The position numbers and the translations under genes were made by a program. Positions 51,612-63,191 of a stretch of DNA of 64,000 bases are shown here, one piece after another. The notes under the pieces were generated by a model, which was given only the letters and a program-made list of their open reading frames with translations, was not told the origin of the DNA and made no database searches. The DNA is taken from positions 1,488,001 through 1,552,000 of the forward strand of contig NW_027475142.1 of assembly GCF_051020985.1 (NCBI RefSeq), given 5' to 3'. Numbering within the stretch: position 1 is the stretch's first letter; every line of letters begins with the position of its first letter. Source of the stretch: Nomia melanderi (lineage: Eukaryota; Arthropoda; Insecta; Hymenoptera; Halictidae).

Positions 51612-53361
51612 AGCACCAGAGATATCACCAGATATATATTGGATTTTACCCTGACCCTGAGTGTCCGGCCCCATGAGACGGTGGTTTTCTCGGCCCCTGG
51701 TGGTCCGAGGTCGTTCCCGCTGCACACATTCATGCGCCAGCGCCTCCTGCAGATAATTCACTTTGGTTTATTGCGCTATCTCTAATAGCACCCGAGATAT
51801 CACCAGATATATATTGGATTTTTCCCTGACCCTGAGTGTCCGGCCCCATGGGACTGTGGTTTTCTCGGCCCCTGGTGGTCCGAGGTCGTTCCCGCTGCAC
51901 AGATTCATGCGCCAGGGCCTCCTACAGACAATGCACTTTGATTTATTGCCCTATCTGTAATAGCACCAGAGATATCACCAGATATATATTGGATTTTACC
52001 CTGACCCTGAGTGTCCGGCCCCATGAGACGGTGCTTGTCTCGGCCCCTGGAGGTCCGAGGACGTTCCCGCAACACAGATTCATGCGGCAGTGCCTCCTGC
52101 AGATAATTCACTTTGGTTTACTGCGCTATCTCTAATAGTACCCGAGATATCACCAGATATATATTGGATTTTGCCCTGACCCTGAGTGTCCGACCCCATG
52201 AGACTGTGGTTTTCTCTGCCGATGGTGGTCCGAGGTCGTTCCCGCTGCACAGATTCATCCGCCAGGGCCTCCTACAGACAATGCACTTTGATTTACTTCG
52301 CTATCTGTAATAGCACCCGAGATATCACCAGATATATATTGGATTTCACCCTGACCCTGAGTGTCCGGCCCCATGAGACTGTGGTTTTCTCGGCCCCTGG
52401 TGGACCGAGGTCGTTCCCGTTGAACTGTTTCATGCGCCAGGGCCTCCTGTAGATAATTCACTTTGGTTTATTGCGCTATCTCTAATAGCACCCGAGATAT
52501 CACCAGATATATATTGGATTTTTCCCTGACCCTGAGTGTCCGGCCCCATGAGACTGCGGTTTTCTCGGCCCCTGGTGGTCCGAGGTCGTTCCCGCTGCAC
52601 ACATTCATGCGACAGCGCCTCCTGCAGATATTTCACTTTGGTTTATTGCGCTATCTCTAATAGCACCCGAGATATCACCAGATATATATTGGATTTTTCC
52701 CTGACCCTGAGTGTCCGGCCCCATGGGACTGTGGTTTTCTCGGCCCCTGGTGGTCCGAGGTCGTTCCCGCTGCACAGATTCATGCGCCAGGGCCTCCTAC
52801 AGACAATGCACTTTGATTTATTGCCCTATCTGTAATAGCACCAGAGATATCACCAGATATATATTGGATTTTACCCTGACCCTGAGTGTCCGGCCCCATG
52901 AGACGGTGCTTGTCTCGGCCCCTGGAGGTCCGAGGACGTTCCCGCAACACAGATTCATGCGGCAGTGCCTCCTGCAGATAATTCACTTTGGTTTACTGCG
53001 CTATCTCTACTAGTACCCGAGATATCACCAGATATATATTGGATTTTTCCCTGACCCTGAGTGTCCGACCCCATGAGACTGTGGTTTTCTCTGCCGATGG
53101 TGGTCCGAGGTCGTTCCCGCTGCACAGATTCATGCGCCAGGGCCTCCTACAGACAATGCACTTTGATTTGTTTCGCTATCTGTAATAGCACCCGAGATAT
53201 CACCAGATATATATTGGATTTTACCCTGACCCTGAGTGTCCGGCCCCATGAGACTGTGGTTTTCTCGGCCCCTGGTGGTCCGAGGTCGTTCCCGTTGCAC
53301 TGTTTCATGCGCCAGGACCTCCTGCAGATAATTCACTTTGGTTTATTGCGCTATCTCTAAT
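51612..53361 (+). repeat. Five-monomer tandem repeat, two copies
   Basis: Units 51612-52486 and 52487-53361 (875 bp each) share the order: ACACATTCATGCG with CAGCGCC; CATGGGACTG with TTGCCCTATC; CACCAGAG with GCTTGTC and CGCAACAC; TCTGCCGATGG; and a GTTTCATGCG monomer. They condense part of the 13-monomer order (types 1, 3, 4 and 5), skipping intermediate monomers. Confidence 0.85.
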
Positions 53362-54611
53362 AGCACCCGAGATATGACCAGATATATATTGGATTTTCCC
53401 CTGACCCTGAGTGTCCGGACCCATGAGACTGTGATTTTCTCGGACCCTGGTGGTCCGAGGTGGTTCCCGCTGCACAGATTCATGCGCCAGGGCCTCCTAC
53501 AGATAATTCAATTTGGTTTATTGCGCTATCTCTAATAGCAGCCGAGATATCACCAGATATATATTGGATTTTCCACTGAACCTGTGTGTCCGGCCCCATG
53601 AGACTGTGGTTTTCTCGGCCCCTGGTGGTCCGAGGTCGTTCCCGCTGCACAGACTCGTGCGCCAGGGCCTCCTACAGACAATGCACTTTGATTTATTGCG
53701 CTATCTGTAATAGCACCAGAGATATCACCAGATATATATTGGATTTTACCCTGACCCTGAGTGTCCGGCCCCATGAGACGGTGCTTGTCTCGGCCCCTGG
53801 AGGTCCGAGGACGTTCCCGCAGCACAGATTCATGCGACAGTGCCTCCTGCAGATAATTCACTTTGGTTTACTGCGCTATCTCTAATAGTACCCGAGATAT
53901 CACCAGATATATATAGGATTTTTCCCTGTCCCTGAGTGTCCGACCCCATGAGACTGTGGTTTTCTCTGCCGATGGTGGTCCGAGGTCGTTCCCGCTGCAC
54001 AGATTCATGCGCCAGGGCCTCCTACAGACAATGCACTTTCATTTATTTCGATATCTGTAATAGCACCCGAGATATCACCAGATATATATTGGATTTTCCC
54101 CTGACCCTAAGTGTCCGGCCCCATGAGACTGTGGTATTCTCGGCCCCTGGTGGTCCGAGGTCGTTCCCGCTGCACAGATTCATGCATCAGGGCCTCCTAC
54201 AGACAATACACTTTGATTTATTGCGCTATCTGTAATAGCACCCGAGATATCACCAGATATATATTGGATTTTTCACTGACCCTCAGTGTCCGGCCCCATG
54301 AGACGGTGGTTTTCGCGGCCCCTGGTGGTCCGAGGTCGTTCCCCCTGCACAGATTCGTGCGCCAGGGCCTCCTACGGACAATGCACTTTGATTTATTGCG
54401 CTATCTGTAATAGCACCAGAGATATCACCAGATATATATTGGATTTTACCCTGACCCTGAGTGTCCGGCCCCATGAGACTGTGGTTTACTCGGCCCCTGG
54501 TGGTCCGAGGTCGTTCCCGTTGCACAGATTCATGCGCCAGGGCCTCCTGCAGATAATTAACTTTGGTTTATTGCGCTATCTCTAATAGCAGCCGAGATAT
54601 CACCAGATATA

Positions 54612-56190
54612 TATTGGATTTTACCCTGACCCTGAGTGTCCGGCCCCATGAGACGGTGCTTGTCTCGGCCCCTGGAGGTCCGAGGACGTTCCCGCAGCAC
54701 AGATTCATGCGGCAGTGCCTCCTGCAGATAATTCACTTTGGTTTACTGCGCTATCTCTAATAGTACCCGAGATATCACCAGATATATATTGGATTTTTCC
54801 CTGACCCTGAGTGTCCGACCCCATGAGACTGTGGTTTTCTCTGCCGATGGTGGTCCGAGGTCGTTCCCCCTGCACAGATTCGTGCGCCAGTGCCTCCTGC
54901 AGATAATTCACTTTGGTTTATTGCGCTTTCTCTAATAGAACCCGAGATATCACCAGATATATACTGGATTTTCCCCTGACCCTGAGTGTCCGGCCCCATG
55001 AGACTGTGGTATTCTCGGCCCCTGGTGGTCCGAGGTCGTTCCCGCTGCACAGATTCATGCATCAGGGCCTCCTACAGACAATACACTTTGATTTATTGCG
55101 CTATCTGTAATAGCACCCGAGATATCACCAGATATATATTGGATTTATCACTGACCCTGAGTGTCCGGCCCCATGAGACGGTGGTTTTCGCGGCCCCTGG
55201 TGGTCCGAGGTCGTTCCCCCTGCACAGATTCGTGCGCCAGGGCCTCCTACGGACAATGCACTTTGATTTATTGCGCTATCTGTAATAGCACCAGAGATAT
55301 CACCAGATATATATTGGATTTTACCCTGACCCTGAGTGTCCGGCCCCATGAGACGGTGGTTGTCTCGGCCCCTGGTGGTCCGAGTTCGTTCCCGCTGCAC
55401 AGATTCATGCGCCAGGGCCTCCTGCAGATAATTCACTTTGGTTTATTGCGCTATCTCTAATAGCACCCGAGATATCACCAGATATATATTGGATTTTTCC
55501 CTGACCCTGAGTGTCCGGCCCCATGAGACGGTGGTTTTCTCGGCCCCTGGTGGTCCGAGGTTGTTCCCGCTGTACAGAGTCATGCGCCAGGGCCTCCTGC
55601 AGATAATTCACTTTGGGTTATTGCGCTATCTGTAATAGCACCCGACATATCACCAGATATATATTGTATTTTTCCCTGACCCTGAGTGTCCGGCCCCATG
55701 AGACTGCGGTTTTCTCGGCCCCTGGTGGTCTGAGGTCGCTCCCGCTGCACACATTCATGCGCCAGTGCCTCCTGCAGATAATTCACTTTGGTTTACTGCG
55801 CTATCTCTAATAGTACTCGAGATATCACCAGATATATATTGGATTTTACCCTGACCCTGAGTGTCCGGCCCCATGAGACGGTGCTTGTCTCGGCCCCTGG
55901 AGGTCCGAGGACGTTCCCGCAGCACAGATTCATGCGCCAGTGCCTCCTGCGGATAATTCACTTTGGTTTACTGCGCTATCTCTAATAGTACCCGAGATAT
56001 CACCAGATATATATTGGATTTTGCCCTGACCCTGAGTGTCCGACCCCATGAGACTGTGGTTTTCTCTGCCGATGGTGGTCCGAGGTCGTTCCCGCTGCAC
56101 ACATTCATGCGCCAGGGCCTCCTACAGACAATGCACTTTGATTTATTTCGCTATCTGTAATAGCACCCGAGATATCACCAGATATATATT
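54612..56190 (+). repeat. 9-monomer duplication, copy 1
   Basis: This segment matches 61262-62840 at an offset of 6,650 bp (38 monomers), sharing rare variants such as CGCTTTCTCTAATAGAACCC, GGTATTCTCGG, TTTTCGCGGCCCC, GAGGTTGTTCCCGCTGTACAG and CACCCGACATATC. One monomer (55287 against 61937) differs through its middle, so the match is itself a mosaic. Confidence 0.82.
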
Positions 56191-56825
56191 GGATTTTCCC
56201 CTGACCCTGAGTGTCCGGCCCCATGAGACTGTGGTATTCTCGGCCCCTGGTGGTCCGAGGTCGTTCCCGCTGCACAGATTCATGCATCAGGGCCTCCTAC
56301 AGACAATACACTTTGGTTTATTGCGCTATCTCTAATAGCACCCGAGATATCACCAGATATATATTGGATTTTTCCCTGACCCTGAGTGTCCGGTCCCATG
56401 AGACGGTGCTTGTCTCGGCCCCTGGAGGTCCGAGGACGTTCCCGCAGCACAGATTCATGCGGCAGTGCCTCCTGCAGATAATTCACTTTGGTTTACTGCG
56501 CTATCTCTAATAGTACCCGAGATATCACCAGATATATATTGGATTTTTCCCTGACCCTGAGTGTCCGACCCCATGAGACTGTGGTTTTCTCTGCCGATGG
56601 TGGTCCGAGGTCGTTCCCACTGCACAGATTCATGCGCCAGGGCCTCCTACAGACAATGCACTTTGATTTATTTCGATATCTGTAATAGCACCCGAGATAT
56701 CACCAGATATATATTGGATTTTACCCTGACCCTGAGTGTCCGGCCCCATGAGACTGTGGTTTTCTCGGCCCCTGGTGGTCCGAGGTCGTTCCCGTTGCAC
56801 TGTTTCATGCGCCAGGGCCTCCTGC
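56017..56825 (+). repeat. Segment repeated at the window's right edge
   Basis: This segment matches 63192-64000 at an offset of 7,175 bp (41 monomers): a TCTGCCGATGG monomer, GGTATTCTCGG with CATGCATCAGG, GGTCCCATGAGACGGTGCTTG, a second TCTGCCGATGG and GTTGCACTGTTTC. The match is still running when the window ends. Confidence 0.84.
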
Positions 56826-59800
56826 AGATAATTCACTTTGGTTTATTGCGCTATCTCTAATAGCACCCGAGATATGACCAGATATATATTGGATTTTCCC
56901 CTGACCCTGAGTGTCCGGACCCATGAGACTGTGATTTTCTCGGACCCTGGTGGTCCGAGGTGGTTCCCGCTGCACAGATTCATGCGCCAGGGCCTCCTAC
57001 AGACAATGCACTTTGATTTATTGCGCTATCTCTAATAGCACCCGAGATATCACCAGATATATATTGGATTTTCCCCTGACCCTGCGTGACCGGCCCCATG
57101 AGACTGTGGTTTACTCGGCCCCTGGTGGTCCGAGGTCGTTCCCGTTGCACAGATTCATGCGCCAGGGCCTCCTGCAGATAATTAACTTTGGTTTATTGCG
57201 CTATCTCTAATAGCACCCGAGATATCACCAGATATATATTGGATTTTCCCCTGACCCTGAGTGTCCGGCCCCATGAGACGGTGGTTGTCTCGGCCCCTGG
57301 TGGTCCGAGGTCGTTCCCGCTGCACAGATTCATGCGCCAGGGCCTCCTGCAGATAATTCACTTTGGTTTATAGCGCTATCTCTAATAGCACCCGAGATAT
57401 CACCAGATATATATTGTATTTTTCCCTGACCCTGAGTGTCCGGCCCCATGAGACGGTGGTTTTCTCGGCCCCTGGTGGTCCGAGGTTGTTCCCGCTGTAC
57501 AGAGTCATGCGCCAGGGCCTCCTGCAGATAATTCACTTTGGGTTATTGCGCTATCTGTAATAGCACCCGACATATCACCAGATATATATTGTATTTTTCA
57601 CTGACCCTGAGTGTCCGTCCCCATGAGACTGCGGTTTTCTCGGCCCCTGGTGGTCTGAGGTCGCTCCCGCTGCACACATTCATGCGCCAGTGCCTCCTGC
57701 AGATAATTCACTTTGGTTTACTGCGCTATCTGTAATAGCACCCGAGATATCACCGGATATATATTGGATTTTTCACTGACCCTGAGTGTCCGGCCCCATG
57801 AGACGGTGGTTTTCTCGGCCCCTGGTGGTCCGAGGCCGTTTCTGCTGCACAGATTCATGCGGCAGGGCCTCCTACAGGCAATGCACTTTGATTTATTGCG
57901 CTATATGTAATAGCACCCGAGATATCACCAGATATATATTGGATTTTACCCTGACCCTGAGTGTCCGGCCCCATGAGGCGGTGGTTGTCTCGGCCCCTGG
58001 TGGTCCGAGGTCGTTCCCGCTGCACAGATTAATGCGCCAGGGCCTCCTGCAGATAATTCACTTTGGTTTATTGCGCTATCTCTAGTAGCACCCAAGATAT
58101 CACCAGATATATACTGGATTTTCCCCTGACCCTGAGTGTCCGTCCCCATGAGACGGTGGTTTTCTCGGCCCCTGGTGGTCCGAGGCCGTTCCTGCTGCAC
58201 AGATTCATCCGGCAGGGCCTCCTACAGGCAATGCACTTTGATTTATTGCGCTATATGTAATAGCACCCGAGATATCACCAGATATATATTGGATTTTCCC
58301 CTGACCCTGAGTGTCCGGCCCCATGAGACTGTGGTTTTTTCGGCCCCTGGTGGTCCGAGGTCGTTCCCGTTGCACAGATTCATGCGCCAGGGACTCCTGC
58401 AGATAATTCACTTTGGTTTATTGCGCTATCTCTAATAGCACCCAAGATATCACCAGATATATATTGGATTTTTCCCTGATCCTGAGTGTCCGGCCCCATG
58501 AGACTGTGGTTTTCTCGGCCCCTGGTCTTCCGAGGTCGTTGCCGTTGCACAGATTCATGCGCCAGGGCCTCCTACAGACAATGCACTTTGATTTATTGCG
58601 CTATCTGTAATAGCACCCGAGATATCACCGGATATATCCTGGATTTTTCGCTGACCCTGAGCGTCCGGCCCCATGAGACGGTGGTCTTCTCGGCCCCTGG
58701 TGGTCCGAGGTCGTTCCCGCTGCACAGATTCATGCGCCAGGGCCTCCTGCAGATAATTCACTTTGGTTTATTGGGCTATCTCTAATAGCACCCGAGATAT
58801 CACCAGATATATATTGGATTTTCCCCTGACCCTGAGTGTCCGGCCCCATGAGACTGTGGTTTTCTCGTTCCCTGGTCTTCCGAGGTCGTTCCCGTTGCAC
58901 AGAATCATGCGCCAGGGCCTCCTGCAGATAATTCACTTTGGTTTATTGCGCTATCTGTAATAGCACCCGAGATATCACCAGTTATATACTGGATTTTCCC
59001 CTGACCCTGAGTGTCCGGCCCCATGAGACGGTGGTTGTCTCGGCCCGTGGAGGTCCGAGGACGTACCCGCTGCACAGATTCATGCGCCAGGGCCTCCTGC
59101 AGATAATTCACTTTGGTTTATTGCGCTATCTCTAATAGCACCCGAGATATCACCAGATATATACTGGATTTTCCCCTGACCCTGAGTGTCCGGCCCCATG
59201 AGACTGTGGTTTTCTCGGACCCTGGTGGTCCGAGGTCGTTCCCGCTGCACAGATTGTTGCGCCAGGGCCTCCTGCAGATAATTCACTTTGGTTTATTGGG
59301 CTATCTCTAATAGCACCCGAGATATCACCAGATATATATTGGATTTTCCCCTGACCCTGAGTGTCCGGCCCCATGAGACTGTGGTTTTCTCGGCCCCTGG
59401 ACGTCCGAGGTCGTTCCCGCTGCACAGATTCATGCGCCAGGGCCTCCTACAGACAATGCACTTTGATTTATTGCGCTATCTGTAATAGCACCCGAGATAT
59501 CACCGGATATATCCTGGATTTTTCGCTGACCCTGAGCGTCCGGCCCCATGAGACGGTGGTCTTCTCGGCCCCTGGTGGTCCGAGGTCGTTCCCGCTGCAC
59601 AGATTCATGCGCCAGGGCCTCCTGCAGATAATTCACTTTGGTTTATTGGGCTATCTCTAATAGCACCCGAGATATCACCAGATATATATTGGATTTTCCC
59701 CTGACCCTGAGTGTCCGGCCCCATGAGACTGTGGTTTTCTCGGCCCCTGGACGTCCGAGGTCGTTCCCGCTGCACAGATTCATGCGCCAGGGCCTCCTAC

Positions 59801-61261
59801 AGACAATGCACTTTGATTTATTGCGCTATCTGTAATAGCACCCGAGATATCACCAGATATATATTGGATTTTTCACTGACCCTGAGTGTCCGGCTCCATG
59901 AGACGGTGGTTTTCTCGGCCCCTGGTGGTCCGAGGCCGTTTCTGCTGCACAGATTCATCCGGCAGGGCCTCCTACAGGCAATGCACTTTGATTTATTGCG
60001 CTATATGTAATAGCACCCGAGATATCACCAGATATATATTGGATTTTACCCTGACCCTGAGTGTCCGGCCCCATGAGACGGTGGTTGTCTCGGCCCCTGG
60101 TGGTCCGAGGTCGTTCCCGCTGCACAGATTCATGCGCCAGGGCCTCCTGCAGATAATTCACTTTGGTTTATTGCGCTATCTCTAGTAGCACCCAAGATAT
60201 CACCAGATATATATTGGATTTTTCCCTGACCCTGAGTGTCCGGCCCCATGAGACTGTGGTTTTCTCGGCCCCTGGTGGTCCGAGGTCGTTCCCGTTGCAC
60301 AGACTCATGCGCCAGGGCCTCCTGCAGATAATTCACTATGGTTTATTGCGCTATCTCTAATAGCACCCGAGATATCACCAGATATATATTGGATTTTCCC
60401 CTGACCCTGAGTGTCCGGCCCCATGAGACTGTGATTTTCTCGGACCCTGGTGGTCCGAGGTCGTTCCCGCTGCACGGATTCATGCGCCAGGGCCTCCTAC
60501 AGACAATGCACTTTGATTTATTGCGCTATCTGTAATAGCACCCGAGATATCACCAGATATATATTGGATTTTTCACTGACCCTGAGTGTCCGGCCCCATG
60601 AGACGGTGGTTGTCTCGGCCCGTGGAGGTCCGAGGACGTACCCGCTGCACAGATTCATGCGCCAGGGCCTCCTGCAGATAATTCACTTTGGTTTATTGCG
60701 CTATCTCTAATAGCACCCGAGATATCACCAGATATATACTGGATTTTCCCCTGACCCTGAGTGTCCGGCCCCATGAGACTGTGGTTTTCTCGGACCCTGG
60801 TGGTCCGAGGTCGTTCCCGCTGCACAGATTGTTGCGCCAGGGCCTCCTGCAGACAATGCACTTTGATTTATTGCGCTATCTGTAATAGCACCCGAGATAT
60901 CACCAGATATATATTGGATTTTCCCCTGACCCTGAGTGTCCGACCCCATGAGACTGTGGTTTTCTCTGCCGATGGTGGTCCGAGGTCGTTCCCGCTGCAC
61001 AGATTCATGCGCCAGGGCCTCCTACAGACAATGCACTTTGATTTATTTCGCTATCTGTAATAGCACCCGAGATATCACCAGATATATATTGGATTTTTCA
61101 CTGACCCTGAGTGTCCGGCCCCATGAGACGGTGGTTTTCTCGGCCGCTGGTGGTCCGAGGTCGTTCCCGCTGCACAGACTCGTGCGCCAGGGCCTCCTAC
61201 AGACAATGCACTTTGATTTATTGCCCTATCTGTAATAGCACCAGAGATATCACCAGATATA

Positions 61262-62840
61262 TATTGGATTTTACCCTGACCCTGAGTGTCCGGCCCCATG
61301 AGACGGTGCTTGTCTCGGCCCCTGGAGGTCCGAGGACGTTCTCGCAGCACAGATTCATGCGGCAGTGCCTCCTGCAGATAATTCACTTTGGTTTACTGCG
61401 CTATCTCTAATAGTACCCGAGATATCACCAGATATATATTGGATTTTTCCCTGACCCTGAGTGTCCGACCCCATGAGACTGTGGTTTTCTCTGCCGATGG
61501 TGGTCCGAGGTCGTTCCCCCTACACAGATTCGTGCGCCAGGGCCTCCTGCAGATAATTCACTTTGGTTTATTGCGCTTTCTCTAATAGAACCCGAGATAT
61601 CACCAGATATATACTGGATTTTCCCCTGACCCTGAGTGTCCGGCCCCATGAGACTGTGGTATTCTCGGCCCCTGGTGGTCCGAGGTCGTTCCCGCTGCAC
61701 AGATTCATGCATCAGGGCCTCCTACAGACAATACACTTTGATTTATTGCGCTATCTGTAATAGCACCCGAGATATCACCAGATATATATTGGATTTATCA
61801 CTGACCCTGAGTGTCCGGCCCCATGAGACGGTGGTTTTCGCGGCCCCTGGTGGTCCGAGGTCGTTCCCCCTGCACAGATTCGTGCGCCAGGGCCTCCTAC
61901 GGACAATGCACTTTGATTTATTGCGCTATCTGTAATAGCACCAGAGATATCACCAGATATATATTGGATTTTACCCTGACCCTGAGTGTCCGGCCCCATG
62001 AGACTGTGGTTTACTCGGCCCCTGGAGGTCCGAGGTCGTTCCCGTTTCACAGATTCATGCGCCAGGGCCTCCTGCAGATAATTCACTTTGGTTTATTGCG
62101 CTATCTCTAATAGCACCCGAGATATCACCAGATATATATTGGATTTTTCCCTGACCCTGAGTGTCCGGCCCCATGAGACGGTGGTTTTCTCGGCCCCTGG
62201 TGGTCCGAGGTTGTTCCCGCTGTACAGAGTCATGCGCCAGGGCCTCCTGCAGATAATTCACTTTGGGTTATTGCGCTATCTGTAATAGCACCCGACATAT
62301 CACCAGATATATATTGTATTTTTCCCTGACCCTGAGTGTCCGGCCCCATGAGACTGCGGTTTTCTCGGCCCCTGGTGGTCTGAGGTCGCTCCCGCTGCAC
62401 ACAATCATGCGCCAGTGCCTCCTGCAGATAATTCACTTTGGTTTACTGCGCTATCTCTAATAGTACTCGAGATATCACCAGATATATATTGGATTTTACC
62501 CTGACCCTGAGTGTCCGGCCCCATGAGACGGTGCTTGTCTCGGCCCCTGGAGGTCCGAGGACGTTCCCGCAGCACAGATTCATGCGCCAGTGCCTCCTGC
62601 GGATAATTCACTTTGGTTTACTGCGCTATCTCTAATAGTACCCGAGATATCACCAGATATATATTGGATTTTGCCCTGACCCTGAGTGTCCGACCCCATG
62701 AGACTGTGGTTTTCTCTGCCGATGGTGGTCCGAGGTCGTTCCCGCTGCACACATTCATGCGCCAGGGCCTCCTGCAGACAATGCACTTTGATTTATTTCG
62801 CTATCTGTAATAGCACCCGAGATATCACCAGATATATATT
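61262..62840 (+). repeat. 9-monomer duplication, copy 2
   Basis: This is the counterpart of 54612-56190. At its right end three monomers (about 62812-63336) intervene before homology to the left copy resumes at a 7,175-bp offset. Confidence 0.82.
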
Positions 62841-63191
62841 GGATTTTTCACTGACCCTGAGTGTCCGGCCCCATGAGACGGTGGTTTTCTCGGCCCCTGG
62901 TGGTCCGAGGTCCTTCCCGCTGCACAGGCTCGTGCGCCAGGGCCTCCTACAGACAATGCACTTTGATTTATTGCGCTATCTGTAATAGCACCAGAGATAT
63001 CACCAGATATATATTGGATTTTACCCTGACCCTGAGTGTCCGGCCCCATGAGACGGTGCTTGTCTCGGCCCCTGGAGGTCCGAGGACGTTCCCGCAGCAC
63101 AGATTCATGCGGCAGTGCCTCCTGCAGATAATTCACTTTGGTTTATTGCGCTATCTCTAATAGTACCCGAGATATCACCAGATATATATTG